From JAGQVA01 sp033764335 (GTDB taxonomy: Bacteria > Bacteroidota > Bacteroidia > J057), in the NCBI GenBank assembly GCA_033764335.1, contig JANRJC010000047.1, positions 62,001 to 126,000 of the forward strand: a stretch of DNA of 64,000 bases. The letters run 5' to 3'. A program made the translations under genes and the position numbers. This document shows, piece after piece, positions 17,446 through 27,161 of the stretch; position 1 is the stretch's first letter, and each line of letters opens with the position of its first letter. The notes beneath the pieces are model-generated. The model worked only from the letters and a program-made list of their open reading frames with translations. It was not told the origin of the DNA and did not search any database.

Positions 17446-17880
17446 ATGAAAAACAAGCACCTACTTTTACTGTTTACAGCCTTTTTTATGCTGACTTTGC
17501 CTGTTTTTGCCGGGCAGTTGGACGGAACACTTGCGGCTGAAAACGCTCGTACTTCCGAAAACATTGCTGCCGCACCTCAGCAAATGGAAAAAGCTCATAA
17601 AAAAGCCATGCGTAAAGAAGCTCGTAAGGCGATGATCAAACAGCTTTTTTCCCGCGATCAGGCTTCTGAAGATCTTGATCCGATCATCTTGATCCTTCTG
17701 GCGATTATCATTCCGCCGCTGGCCGTATATCTTTACGACGGAGATGCTACCAACCGGTTTTGGTTGAATCTGGTACTGTTCCTTCTGGGTTATGGCGCAC
17801 TGGGCTTCCTGGGGTTCTATTATTTTGGCGGACTGCTCGCCATTATTCACGCCCTATTGATTGTTACCGGCACGATTTAG
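17446..17880 (+). CDS. Secreted-type YqaE/Pmp3 family membrane protein (paralogue)
   Basis: 144 residues with a signal peptide (ending VFAG, about residue 23), an Ala/Lys-rich linker and a C-terminal Pmp3-like part: ILLAIIIPPLAVYLYDG, then FWLNLVLFLLG and GGLLAIIHALLIV. This copy is closer to classical Pmp3 than the one at 16572. Stress-related effects on the membrane are known for the short family; the role of this exported form is not known. A hairpin terminator follows. Confidence 0.82.
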   Translation: MKNKHLLLLFTAFFMLTLPVFAGQLDGTLAAENARTSENIAAAPQQMEKAHKKAMRKEARKAMIKQLFSRDQASEDLDPIILILLAIIIPPLAVYLYDGDATNRFWLNLVLFLLGYGALGFLGFYYFGGLLAIIHALLIVTGTI

Positions 17881-17915
17881 TCGGGATATTTACCCGATCT
17901 TACAAATTCCTTATG

Positions 17916-17954
17916 ATAAACCCTGGTCACTTATGTGATCAGGGTTATTTTATT
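17916..17954 (+). terminator. Intrinsic terminator after the second YqaE-like gene
   Basis: The stem AACCCTGGTCAC / GTGATCAGGGTT has one G-T wobble, a TTAT loop (17931-17934) and a T-rich tail. It separates the YqaE-like gene from the chaperone operon. Confidence 0.8.
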
Positions 17955-17979
17955 GATTTCTTTATTCTGCTCATATTAC

Positions 17980-17987
17980 TAAATTTG
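17980..17987 (+). promoter_or_regulatory. -7 promoter box for the chaperone operon
   Basis: TAAATTTG matches TAnnTTTG and lies after a terminator and 25 bases before the ATG at 18012. No good TTG is present at the usual distance upstream. Confidence 0.5.
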
Positions 17988-18011
17988 CGGATCAAAAAAT
18001 TATATGACCTT

Positions 18012-20012
18012 ATGAAGAACACCCGTAATCTGTTTCTGCTACTGATTTTTCCGGTATTGATTTTTTCCGCATGTAAAGGACCAAAGACTGCCAGTCAGGC
18101 ACAGGCAACCGTTGAAACCGGCCCGGTACTTCTGGGTTTTGATAAAGAAAATGTCAGCAAAGAAGAGTTTGAGCGGGTTTATGCCAAAAACAACGGCGGG
18201 AAAGAAGCCGTGGCTACTCATACACCGGAACAATTCAGAGAATACCTCGATTTATACATCAACTTCAAACGCAAAGTGTTTGAAGCCGAAACCATCGGGC
18301 TGGACACGACTCCGGCCTTTCAGCAGGAGTTTAATACCTATCGCAAACAACTGGCGCAGCCTTATCTTTCTTCCAAAGAAGTAGAAGATGAATTGATCAA
18401 AGAAGCCTACGACCGCTCCGCCTTTCTGGTCAATGCCAGTCACCTGCTCGTAAATGCCGACCAGAGTGCTTCTCCGGAAGATACGGCTAAAGCTTTTGCA
18501 CGAGTGATGGCTTACCGCGACTCTATTGTCAATTTTGGCAAAAACTTTGGCGACATGGCGGAAAAATATTCGGATGATCCCTCCGCCAAGTCCAATAAAG
18601 GGAACCTGGGGTTCTTTTCGGCCTTTGACATGGTTTATCCCTTTGAATCGGCTGCCTATAATACGCCGGTCGGTCAGGTTTCTCAACCCGTAAGAACCCG
18701 CTTTGGTTACCACCTCCTTTTTGTTCACGACAAAATTGCCTCTACTGGTACCAAAAAAGTTGCCCATATTATTGTCCGGGTGGGAGAGCGTTATTCTTCC
18801 AAAACCGAAGAACAAGCCGAAAAACGCATCCGCGAAATCTATGACCAATTGAAAGCCGGGGCAGATTTTGCGCAGATTGCCGCCCAGTATTCCGACGACC
18901 CTTCGTCTTCCAGCAAAGGCGGTGACCTCGGTACGGGACGCCTGCTCCCGGAAATGGAAAACCTCAAACTTCAACTCGCCGAAGGAGAATTTTCCGAACC
19001 CTTTACTACCCGCTTTGGCTGGCATATCCTGAAAGTAACTGAGGAAGAAAAAAGAGCCTCTTTTGAAGAGTCTCGCAATGCCCTCAAACAAAAAATTTCG
19101 CGGGACTCACGCGCCCAGATCAGTCGCAATGCCCTGATCGAAAAGATTAAAAAGGAAAATAACTACGCACTCAACAGTGCCAATTTTGATGAGTTTAAAG
19201 CCAGTCTCGACGAATCCTTCCTACGCGGAGTATGGAAACCTGATACGGCAAAAACCGCCTTGTATCAAAAACCGCTGTTTACTTTGGGAAAAACTTACAC
19301 CCAACCGATACAGGAATTTGTGGACTATTATGTGCGTACCCGTTCCCGCCGCAACGGAATGTCCGTGTCCCAGGCCGCAGATGAAATCTTCAATGCCTGG
19401 CTGGAACAGGAGTTGCTTAAGTATGAAGAAGAACAACTTCCCAATAAAAACCCGGATTTCCGCCATTTATTGAAAGAATACCGCGACGGGATTTTACTTT
19501 TTACCCTCATGGAACAAAAAGTCTGGAAAAAAGCGGTCGAAGATACTACCGGCCTGAAAAAATATTATTTGGACAATCAGACCAAATTTCACGCCGGGGA
19601 AACCGTGGACGTAAAAGAATACCGCACGACTGACGAAGCCGCAATCAATGAGGTAAAAAAATTGCTCGCCGAAGGAAAATCTGACGCGGAGATTGAAGGC
19701 GAAATCAACCAAACTTCTGCGCTGAAACTGAGCATTACCAGCCAGACCTATGAAAAAGAAAAAGATCAGGTACCCGCAGAATTGTTCTCCCAACCGGTAG
19801 GTTATCAGACCGAAACAGAACAGCAGAACAATTTTTACAGAATCCTTGTCAGCACTACAAAAAACCCTGCCGGTATCCAGCCTTTTGAAAAAGTAAAATC
19901 ACAGGCGATTACCCAGTATCAGGATTACCTCGAACAACAATGGCTGGTTGAATTAGCCCAAAAATATCCGGTAAAAATTAATGAAAGTGTGTTTAACAAT
20001 CTGTTTAAATAA
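18012..20012 (+). CDS. Peptidylprolyl isomerase lipoprotein with two parvulin domains
   Basis: 666 residues from ATG 18012, chosen because a signal peptide with lipobox FSAC follows at once and a terminator and -7 box lie just upstream. An N-terminal SurA-like helical region is followed by two PpiC/rotamase domains (about 135-240 and 245-350), each with the typical DLG/NLG and FGxHxL elements (NLGFFSAF, TRFGYHLLFV; DLGTGRL, TRFGWHILKV). A long C-terminal region of about 300 residues has no motif I recognise. It probably helps fold outer-membrane and lipoprotein clients in the periplasm. Its last 32 bases overlap the next gene. Confidence 0.88.
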   Translation: MKNTRNLFLLLIFPVLIFSACKGPKTASQAQATVETGPVLLGFDKENVSKEEFERVYAKNNGGKEAVATHTPEQFREYLDLYINFKRKVFEAETIGLDTTPAFQQEFNTYRKQLAQPYLSSKEVEDELIKEAYDRSAFLVNASHLLVNADQSASPEDTAKAFARVMAYRDSIVNFGKNFGDMAEKYSDDPSAKSNKGNLGFFSAFDMVYPFESAAYNTPVGQVSQPVRTRFGYHLLFVHDKIASTGTKKVAHIIVRVGERYSSKTEEQAEKRIREIYDQLKAGADFAQIAAQYSDDPSSSSKGGDLGTGRLLPEMENLKLQLAEGEFSEPFTTRFGWHILKVTEEEKRASFEESRNALKQKISRDSRAQISRNALIEKIKKENNYALNSANFDEFKASLDESFLRGVWKPDTAKTALYQKPLFTLGKTYTQPIQEFVDYYVRTRSRRNGMSVSQAADEIFNAWLEQELLKYEEEQLPNKNPDFRHLLKEYRDGILLFTLMEQKVWKKAVEDTTGLKKYYLDNQTKFHAGETVDVKEYRTTDEAAINEVKKLLAEGKSDAEIEGEINQTSALKLSITSQTYEKEKDQVPAELFSQPVGYQTETEQQNNFYRILVSTTKNPAGIQPFEKVKSQAITQYQDYLEQQWLVELAQKYPVKINESVFNNLFK

Positions 20013-20874
20013 CCTCAGGTACAACCTTTTGTGGTTTAACCTCGTCTTGCTTCTGATTACGCTGAATGCCTGCGGTGGTAGTGCCGGGCCGGGAAAGGGA
20101 GATGTTATCGCCCGGTTTAATAAGGAACTGCTGCTGCGCGAAGAAGTGGATTATTTTACACCCGATACCCTGAAGGGGGAGGACAGTATAAAGTATGCTC
20201 AAAAGTATATCGAAGAGTGGGTGCGCACCCAGGTCATCGCCGAAGAGGCGATGCGAGAAGTGGATGATTTGGAAACTAAAGTGGACTACAAGCTGAAGAT
20301 GTACGAAAAGAAGCTGATGGAAAATGAATTTGCCGCCTGGCTGATTCAGGAAAAACCGGACCTTCTGGTGGTCTCTGATGCCGAGATTCGCAATTATTAC
20401 AACAAATATCCCGATAAATTTATCGCACAGGAAGAGTACTTTCAATACTTCTACATTTCTACAAAAATCGAAAGACAGTACCAACTGGTCAATGATATGA
20501 AAACTGACGATCCGCAAAAAATCAAAGAGCTAATCTCCTGGTCAGCTACCAATGCAGCGGATTTTCGGCTTGACAGCACCTATGTTCCCGGCGTGGAATT
20601 GGATCGGATTGCCAAAGGATTTTATTTCGGAAATATTCGAAAAGCCTCCGAAAGCACGGTTTATCCCTACGCCCATACCGAAGGTGAGACCACCTTTTAT
20701 GATTTTTTCCGGCTGCTGGATGTGATTAACCCGGGCGAACAACTGCCCCTGAGCCTTTGCCGCGACCGAATCATTAATATTATTCTCAACCAGCGGAAAA
20801 ATACCCTTGTGGACCAAACGGAATCCAACCTTATCCAACAGGCGAAAGCCGCAGGAAAGGTTACTTATTATTGA
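19981..20874 (+). CDS. SurA-N-like lipoprotein without a PPIase domain
   Basis: 297 residues with a signal and lipobox LNAC. The remainder is helical, with the pattern of the SurA N-terminal chaperone domain (REEVDYF, YIEEWVRTQVIAEEA, VSDAEIRNYYNKYPDKF) but no rotamase domain. It overlaps the preceding PPIase gene by 32 bases and is followed seven bases later by surA, so the three form one operon. A periplasmic chaperone role is inferred from domain pattern and position. Confidence 0.75.
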   Translation: MKVCLTICLNNLRYNLLWFNLVLLLITLNACGGSAGPGKGDVIARFNKELLLREEVDYFTPDTLKGEDSIKYAQKYIEEWVRTQVIAEEAMREVDDLETKVDYKLKMYEKKLMENEFAAWLIQEKPDLLVVSDAEIRNYYNKYPDKFIAQEEYFQYFYISTKIERQYQLVNDMKTDDPQKIKELISWSATNAADFRLDSTYVPGVELDRIAKGFYFGNIRKASESTVYPYAHTEGETTFYDFFRLLDVINPGEQLPLSLCRDRIINIILNQRKNTLVDQTESNLIQQAKAAGKVTYY

Positions 20875-20881
20875 ATTTATT

Positions 20882-22228
20882 ATGAAAAATTTACGGCTTT
20901 ATCGCTTCCTACTTCTGGTTTCTGTATTGACGATTTTTATCGGAAACACACAGGCTCAGCCTCTTGATAGAATCGTCGCAATCATCGGAGAAGAAATTAT
21001 TCTGGAGTCGGACATTGATAATCAGTACAATTACATGGTTATCAACGGACAAAAGGACGATGGAACCCTGCGGTGCCAGGTGATGGACAACCTTATCGTC
21101 TCCAAACTTCTTCTCAACAAAGCTATTCAGGACAGTATCGAAATCTCCGAAGCGGAAGTTGAAGTCGAAATTGACCGACGGGTAACTTATACCCTTGAAC
21201 AGATGGGCGGGGAGAAAAAATTTATGGAGGTATATGGGAAAACCGTGGATAAATTTAAACTCGATATCCGGGACGATATCCGTGGCGAATTGCTGATCAA
21301 CAAACAGCGGAGCGTCATGATGGAGGGCGCAACCATTACCCCCAAAGAAGTAAAGCAGTTTTTTAAAATCATACCGATTGACAGCCTCGGCCTTCTTCCC
21401 GCAGAGGTTCAGATCAATCATATCGTCATCAACCCTCCTTTTTCCGATGAAAGTGAACAACGGGCAAAGGGAACGCTAGCTGAGCTCCGCCGGAAAATTC
21501 TCGACGAAAGTGCAGATTTTGGCGAACTGGCAGCCAAGAATACCGATGAACCCGGTGGAAAAGAAAGACGTGGCGACCTCGGCTGGTTTGGCCGCGGACA
21601 GATGGTGCCGGAGTTTGAAGAAGTTGCCTATCAGATGCGTGTCGGCGAAGTTTCCGAACCTTTTAAGACCGAATTCGGTTATCATATCGTCAAATTGTAT
21701 GAAAAACGAGGCGAGATGGTTCATGCCGCTCATATCCTGAAACGACTGTCATATAGCACCAATGGAGACTCCATTGCGATAGATTCCCTTAACAAAATCA
21801 TGGAACTCGTCAACAGCGATTCCCTTACTTTTGAACAGGCGGCGATTCTTTATTCATCGGACCGCAATTCCAAACACTGCGGCGGCTGTATTTCCAACCC
21901 ACAGACCAATGAACTGCGAATCCCCATGGATGCACTCGATGCCGACATGTATTTTAAAATTGATGAAATGAATCCGGGAGAAATCTCCAAACCCATGGAA
22001 CTGCTTCAGCCCGACGGATCAAGAGCTTTTCATGTAGTATATCTGAAAACAAAAATTCCCCCGCATACTCCCAATCTTCAAGACGATTACCAAAAAATTC
22101 AAAATGCGGCGCTACAAAACAAGCAGGCAGAGATTTTTGATAAATGGTTGCAATCCGCTAAGAAAAATATCTATATTGACATCAAACCCACAGAATGTTC
22201 AAACGCACTTAAAAACTGGGTCGAATAA
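20882..22228 (+). CDS. surA: Periplasmic chaperone / peptidylprolyl isomerase SurA
   Basis: 448 residues from ATG 20882, directly before a Sec signal peptide ending TQAQ. A SurA_N domain (LDRIVAIIGEEIILESDIDNQ) precedes two parvulin-like domains (about 178-280 and 285-395), the first with RRGDLGWFGRGQMVPEFE and FGYHIVKLYE. It chaperones outer-membrane beta-barrel precursors. The second domain carries a CGGC pair at about residue 345. The stop overlaps the start of the MoxR gene (TAATG). Confidence 0.9.
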   Translation: MKNLRLYRFLLLVSVLTIFIGNTQAQPLDRIVAIIGEEIILESDIDNQYNYMVINGQKDDGTLRCQVMDNLIVSKLLLNKAIQDSIEISEAEVEVEIDRRVTYTLEQMGGEKKFMEVYGKTVDKFKLDIRDDIRGELLINKQRSVMMEGATITPKEVKQFFKIIPIDSLGLLPAEVQINHIVINPPFSDESEQRAKGTLAELRRKILDESADFGELAAKNTDEPGGKERRGDLGWFGRGQMVPEFEEVAYQMRVGEVSEPFKTEFGYHIVKLYEKRGEMVHAAHILKRLSYSTNGDSIAIDSLNKIMELVNSDSLTFEQAAILYSSDRNSKHCGGCISNPQTNELRIPMDALDADMYFKIDEMNPGEISKPMELLQPDGSRAFHVVYLKTKIPPHTPNLQDDYQKIQNAALQNKQAEIFDKWLQSAKKNIYIDIKPTECSNALKNWVE

Positions 22229-23208
22229 TGCAGAAATACAAAAACGAGGTTGAGGCAGCAGATGCCCTCGCCCAAAAATACCAGGAACTGAAAAAGGAGA
22301 TCGCAAAAGTTATTATCGGGCAGGACGATGTAATTGAAAAATTACTCATCGCCCTTTTCTGTAAAGGACATTCGCTACTCGTAGGCGTACCCGGTCTCGC
22401 CAAAACCCTTCTTATCAGCACAATTGCGGAGGTACTTGATCTGAAATTCAGCCGAATTCAATTTACCCCAGACCTCATGCCGAGCGATATTATCGGTACC
22501 GAAATCCTCGAAATAGATGAGGATACGAATAAAAAATACTTCAAATTTATCCGTGGACCGGTATTCGCCAATATCGTACTCGCCGACGAAATCAACCGTA
22601 CACCTCCTAAAACGCAGGCGGCTCTTCTCGAAGCCATGCAGGAGAAAAAAGTGACCATTGCCGGGGAAGACCACAAACTCGAAGCCCCGTTTTTTGTTCT
22701 GGCAACCCAAAACCCCATTGAGCAGGAAGGAACCTATCCCCTTCCCGAAGCGCAGTTGGACCGGTTTATGTTTAACATCATGGTTGACTACCCTTCCATT
22801 GAGGAGGAAAAAGAAATCGTCAAAAGAACGACTGGCAGCGAAACCGCTAAGCTAAATACCATTCTTTCTCGTGAAGACATCCTGTATTTCCAAGACCTTG
22901 TACGGCGAGTACCGGTCACCGACAATGTCGTAGATCACGCAGTCAGACTGGTAAATAAAACCCGTATCAATACGCCACATGCCGCTCCCGGCATCAAAGA
23001 ACTGATTACCTGGGGGGCAGGTCCCCGAGCTTCTCAGTACCTAATCCTCGGCGCAAAAGCTACGGCATTGCTAAAGGGTAAATACTCTCCCGATATCGAA
23101 GACGTCAACGACGTGGCCAAGTCTGTCCTGCGCCACCGTATCGTGGCGTCTTTCACCGCTGAAGCCGAAGGCATTACCGCCGATCATATTATTGATAAAC
23201 TTTTGTAA
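22228..23208 (+). CDS. MoxR family AAA+ ATPase
   Basis: 326 residues. Walker A is GVPGLAKT (53-60), Walker B is VLADEINRTPP, and the sensor region has ATQNPIEQEGTYPLPEAQLDRF, all diagnostic of MoxR. It overlaps surA by one base. MoxR proteins usually work with VWA/DUF58 proteins, but none follows here; the next gene encodes a propeller lipoprotein. It probably remodels or activates an envelope-related complex. Confidence 0.92.
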   Translation: MQKYKNEVEAADALAQKYQELKKEIAKVIIGQDDVIEKLLIALFCKGHSLLVGVPGLAKTLLISTIAEVLDLKFSRIQFTPDLMPSDIIGTEILEIDEDTNKKYFKFIRGPVFANIVLADEINRTPPKTQAALLEAMQEKKVTIAGEDHKLEAPFFVLATQNPIEQEGTYPLPEAQLDRFMFNIMVDYPSIEEEKEIVKRTTGSETAKLNTILSREDILYFQDLVRRVPVTDNVVDHAVRLVNKTRINTPHAAPGIKELITWGAGPRASQYLILGAKATALLKGKYSPDIEDVNDVAKSVLRHRIVASFTAEAEGITADHIIDKLL

Positions 23209-23247
23209 TAGCTATTAAACCTAAACTAACTACTTAATTTTCGCACT

Positions 23248-24165
23248 ATGTATCGCTTCCTTCTCCTTACATTTTTTGCCTGGGGAATATTTGCCTGTAC
23301 CCCCACTTCCAAAGAGCAATCTGCTCAGGAAGAAACCTCCTCCGATACTCTTTCTGCTGCAAAATCACTTAAACTGGAAAACAAAGGGTTGGCCTCTCCG
23401 GAGTCTGTGGTAGGTGATGGGCAATATTATTATGTGTCCAATGTCGGTGTCGAACTAAAACCGATGGACAAAGACGGCGATGGCTTTATCACCAAACTCG
23501 ATGCAGAGGGCAATGTCGTAGATGAAAAATTTATATCCGGACTTGATGCACCCAAAGGCTCCGCCATTGTCAGCGGAAAATTTTATGTAGCCGACGTGGA
23601 CAAGGTAAAAGTATTTGACCTCGCTACAAAAGCTGCTGCCGGAGTAGTGGATTTCTCCTCCAAAGGCACAGCCTTCCTGAATGATATTGCCGTAAAAAAT
23701 AATAGAGAAATTTTTGTCTCCGCCACCGATATAGGAAAAGTGTTTACTATTAACCTCGATGATCTTTCGGTTACGGAGGTAGCCACCCAGACGCCGGTTG
23801 CCGGACCTAACGGACTTTGGTGGGATGAAACCAACAATCGCCTTCTTATTGCCTCTTATACCGGTAAAGTGGACGGAAAACTCTGCGCCATAGATTTCAC
23901 CGCGCAAGGAAATAATTATCATCCGATCAACGACTTTGGCGGGTTTCTTGATGGGATAACCCTGCTCGAAAGCGGAAAACTACTTTTTTCTGACTGGAAT
24001 GCTTCCGGGATATTAATGCTTGATCTTTCTAATGGAGAAACTTCGCGGGTCAATATGCCCGTGGACAGCATCAAAGGCCCCGCTGATTTTTATTATGACG
24101 CTGTCAAAAACGAAGTCTGGGCACCGGCTATGCAGGAAAATGTAGTCTATATCCAGAGCCTTTAA
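23248..24165 (+). CDS. Beta-propeller lipoprotein, SMP-30/NHL-like
   Basis: 305 residues with lipobox IFAC. The body shows repeated four-stranded blades with LDAPKGSAI, GPNGLWWD, DGITLLESGKLLFSDW and KGPADFYYD, the pattern of SMP-30/gluconolactonase-like or NHL propellers. An EF-hand-like DKDGDGF segment lies near residue 75. No catalytic set can be confirmed, so a binding or lactonase role is open. It is six bases upstream of the FAD/Fe-S oxidoreductase. Confidence 0.75.
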   Translation: MYRFLLLTFFAWGIFACTPTSKEQSAQEETSSDTLSAAKSLKLENKGLASPESVVGDGQYYYVSNVGVELKPMDKDGDGFITKLDAEGNVVDEKFISGLDAPKGSAIVSGKFYVADVDKVKVFDLATKAAAGVVDFSSKGTAFLNDIAVKNNREIFVSATDIGKVFTINLDDLSVTEVATQTPVAGPNGLWWDETNNRLLIASYTGKVDGKLCAIDFTAQGNNYHPINDFGGFLDGITLLESGKLLFSDWNASGILMLDLSNGETSRVNMPVDSIKGPADFYYDAVKNEVWAPAMQENVVYIQSL

Positions 24166-24171
24166 CAAAAT

Positions 24172-27099
24172 ATGTTGCCGATTCAAGACAAACTTTCTGT
24201 CCTTGCTGCTTCACTTGAAGGTGATTTGTATTACGACCACATCATGCGGGTGCTTTACGCTACCGATGCCTCGGTCTATCGCGAACTCCCGCTGGCTGTA
24301 GCCATGCCCAAAAACACCGACGACCTGAAGCAACTTATTCATTTTGCCCGCACAGAAAAAACATCTCTCATCCCTCGCACTGCCGGAACTTCCCTCGCCG
24401 GACAATGTGTCGGCAGTGGGATTGTCGTGGACACCTCCCGCTATATGACGGGCATTTTAGAAGTGAATAAGGAAGAAAGCTGGGTAAAAGTGCAACCGGG
24501 TGTCATACGCGATGACCTCAACAAATACTTACGCCCTTATGGCCTGTTTTTTGGCCCCAATACTTCTACCGCCAACCGTGCCATGATCGGCGGCATGGTC
24601 GGTAATAATTCCTGTGGTTCGTACTCCATTGTTTATGGCACTACCCGCGACCATGTAATCGAACTAAAAACGGTGCTCAGCGATGGCAGCGAAGCGGTTT
24701 TTGGACCATTGGACAAAAACCAGTTTGAAAAAAAATGTGGCCTCAATACACTCGAAGGGCAGATATATCGGCAGATTCGCGATGAACTCAGCCAGCCGGC
24801 CCGGCAGGAAGAAATTCGAAGAGAATTTCCCCGCCCGGAACTCCACCGCCGCAATACCGGCTATGCCGTAGATGTCCTTCTCAATAGTGAAATTTTTACC
24901 GAAGGTGGAACCCCCTTCAACTTCTGCAAACTCATCGCCGGTTCAGAAGGTACTCTTGCCTTTCACACCGAAATAAAAATTCATGTAGATCCCCTCCCTC
25001 CGAAAGTCACGGGTCTGGTTTGTATTCACCATGAAACCGTCTCCGAATCGCTGGAGGCCGTCTTGGTCGCATTAAAACACAATCCACGTGCAGTCGAGCT
25101 TATGGACAAAATTGTCATGGATTGCACGAAAGGGAACCGGCTCTATCAGAAAAACCGGTTTTTTGTGGAAGGTGATCCGGGCGCGATTTTGGTAATTGAG
25201 ATCGGGGGTGATACCAAAGAAGAGGTGGAGTCCCGACTGCTTGCCGTCGAGGCCGATATGCGGGCCGCAAACTACGGCTATGCCTACCCCCGTGTTTATG
25301 GGCCAGATATAAACAAGGTCTGGGACCTTCGCAGCGCAGGACTCGGGCTTCTGTCCAATGTGCCCGGCGATGCCAAACCCGTTGCTGTAATTGAGGACAC
25401 GGCCGTTTATCCCGATGAACTCCCCGCCTATATCGCTGCGTTTTCGGATATGATGGAAACGTATGGTCAGCAGGCCGTTTATTACGCACACGCAGGAGCC
25501 GGAGAGCTGCATCTCCGCCCGATACTCGACCTGAAATCACCGAAAGACCTAAAACTATTTCGCGATATTGCACAGTCCACTGCAGAGTTGGTTAAAAAAT
25601 ATCGGGGATCTCTTTCCGGCGAACATGGCGACGGCCGGGTGAGGGCCGAATTTATTCCGCTTATGGTAGGGGAAAACAACTACCAACTGTTGCGACAAAT
25701 TAAACAAACCTGGGATCCTCAGGCCATCTTTAACCCCGGTAAAATTGTAGATGCTCCACCAATGGATGTTTCTCTCCGGTACGAGGGTGTAAAAGAAACA
25801 CGGCAATTTGATACCGTATTCGATTTTTCAGATAGCGAAGGCATTCTCCGTGCAGCCGAAAAGTGTAACGGTTCCGGCGACTGTCGCAAAACACATCTCT
25901 CCGGTGGCACGATGTGCCCGAGTTATATGGCCACCCGTGATGAAAAAGACACCACAAGAGCCAGGGCCAATATTCTACGCGAAATTCTTACCCGCTCTAA
26001 TGATGAAAACCCGTTTGCCAGCAAAGAAATTTATGAAGTAATGGACTTATGCCTGGGGTGCAAAGGCTGCGCCTCGGAATGTCCGTCAAACGTAAACGTA
26101 GCCACTCTCAAAGCGGAATTTCTTCATCAGTATTATAAAAAACACGGGGTACCGGCACGCGCAAAAGCCTTTGCCGATATTTCGCGCCTCAACCAAATTG
26201 CCGCAATCGCACCCGCGATCAGCAATTTTTTTATGGCTAATAGCTTTTCGGGCGGTGTAATGAAAAAGCTGTTGGGGGTTGCTCCACAACGCAACCTTCC
26301 TTCTCTTTACAAAACAACCCTCCGGAAATGGTTTCATTCTCAGGTATTTACTCCTGCCCGCCCGTCTAAAGGTTCCGTTTATTTCTTCTTTGATGAATTT
26401 ACCAACTTCAACGACGTTGAAGCGGGTATCAAAACCATCCGGTTACTTCATCGGCTGGGTTACGAAGTGAAAGCCGTTCCCCACGCTGAAAGCGGTCGCG
26501 CCTACATTTCCAAAGGGCTGCTGCCGACCGCCCGGCGAATTGTTATGTACAATGTCGAAGTATTTAAGGATATTATCTCCGAAAACGTACCACTTGTTGG
26601 CCTTGAACCTTCGGCTATCCTGGGATTCCGGGATGAATATCCTCGCCTCGTCATTAAAGAATACCGCGAACAAGCCGAAAAACTCGGGAAAAATGCGCTG
26701 TTGATAGATGAATTTCTCGCACGGGAAATTACCCGTGGAAATATTTCCCCGGAATTATTTACCACCGAGAAAAAACAGGTTCTCCTGCATGGCCACTGTC
26801 ACCAAAAGGCTTTATCCTCTGTGGATGTTTCCCGCACCATTCTCTCCTTGCCGGCAAATTACACCGTAGAGGTAATTCCCTCCGGCTGTTGCGGAATGGC
26901 AGGTTCCTTTGGTTATGAAAAAGAACACTACGACGTCTCCATGAAAATCGGCGAACTCGTTCTTTTCCCTGCCGTAAGAAAATCGGAAGCGTTTACAATT
27001 ATAGCCGCACCCGGAACCAGTTGCCGCCACCAGATTGCGGACGGTACCGGTCGGAAAGCGCAACATCCTGCAGAGGTTTTATGGGAAGCCTTGATATAA
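24172..27099 (+). CDS. FAD-linked oxidase fused to an Fe-S (GlcF-like) domain, D-2-hydroxyacid dehydrogenase type
   Basis: 975 residues. The N-terminal part is an FAD_binding_4 domain (RTAGTSLAGQCVG, MIGGMVGNNSCGS, AGSEGTLAF), then the FAD-oxidase C domain (GEHGDGRVR). The C-terminal third is a 4Fe-4S domain (CLGCKGCASECPSNV) and a CCG pair (HGHCHQKA, GCCGMAGSFGYE). This architecture is that of YdiJ-like or Dld-type D-2-hydroxyacid / D-lactate dehydrogenases. It should oxidise a 2-hydroxyacid and pass electrons through the Fe-S centre. It is between the propeller lipoprotein and icmF. Confidence 0.9.
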   Translation: MLPIQDKLSVLAASLEGDLYYDHIMRVLYATDASVYRELPLAVAMPKNTDDLKQLIHFARTEKTSLIPRTAGTSLAGQCVGSGIVVDTSRYMTGILEVNKEESWVKVQPGVIRDDLNKYLRPYGLFFGPNTSTANRAMIGGMVGNNSCGSYSIVYGTTRDHVIELKTVLSDGSEAVFGPLDKNQFEKKCGLNTLEGQIYRQIRDELSQPARQEEIRREFPRPELHRRNTGYAVDVLLNSEIFTEGGTPFNFCKLIAGSEGTLAFHTEIKIHVDPLPPKVTGLVCIHHETVSESLEAVLVALKHNPRAVELMDKIVMDCTKGNRLYQKNRFFVEGDPGAILVIEIGGDTKEEVESRLLAVEADMRAANYGYAYPRVYGPDINKVWDLRSAGLGLLSNVPGDAKPVAVIEDTAVYPDELPAYIAAFSDMMETYGQQAVYYAHAGAGELHLRPILDLKSPKDLKLFRDIAQSTAELVKKYRGSLSGEHGDGRVRAEFIPLMVGENNYQLLRQIKQTWDPQAIFNPGKIVDAPPMDVSLRYEGVKETRQFDTVFDFSDSEGILRAAEKCNGSGDCRKTHLSGGTMCPSYMATRDEKDTTRARANILREILTRSNDENPFASKEIYEVMDLCLGCKGCASECPSNVNVATLKAEFLHQYYKKHGVPARAKAFADISRLNQIAAIAPAISNFFMANSFSGGVMKKLLGVAPQRNLPSLYKTTLRKWFHSQVFTPARPSKGSVYFFFDEFTNFNDVEAGIKTIRLLHRLGYEVKAVPHAESGRAYISKGLLPTARRIVMYNVEVFKDIISENVPLVGLEPSAILGFRDEYPRLVIKEYREQAEKLGKNALLIDEFLAREITRGNISPELFTTEKKQVLLHGHCHQKALSSVDVSRTILSLPANYTVEVIPSGCCGMAGSFGYEKEHYDVSMKIGELVLFPAVRKSEAFTIIAAPGTSCRHQIADGTGRKAQHPAEVLWEALI

Positions 27100-27122
27100 C
27101 TCAGGCTTTCCCTTGAAATGTT

Positions 27123-27130
27123 TATCTTTG
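27123..27130 (+). promoter_or_regulatory. -7 promoter box for icmF
   Basis: TATCTTTG matches TAnnTTTG, 31 bases before the ATG at 27162. No -33 TTG at the right distance is clear. Confidence 0.5.
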
Positions 27131-27161
27131 CAGGTTAAGTCATCAGGTCAAACTTACTGCA

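Noticed and set aside
17760..18011. Upstream extension of the double-parvulin lipoprotein gene
   Set aside because: It would overlap the YqaE-like gene and pass through a strong terminator and a -7 box; the lipoprotein signal starts at 18012.
18252..19091. 279-codon minus-strand open frame in the PPIase gene
   Set aside because: Antisense shadow, with aromatic low-complexity translation typical of reversed coding DNA.
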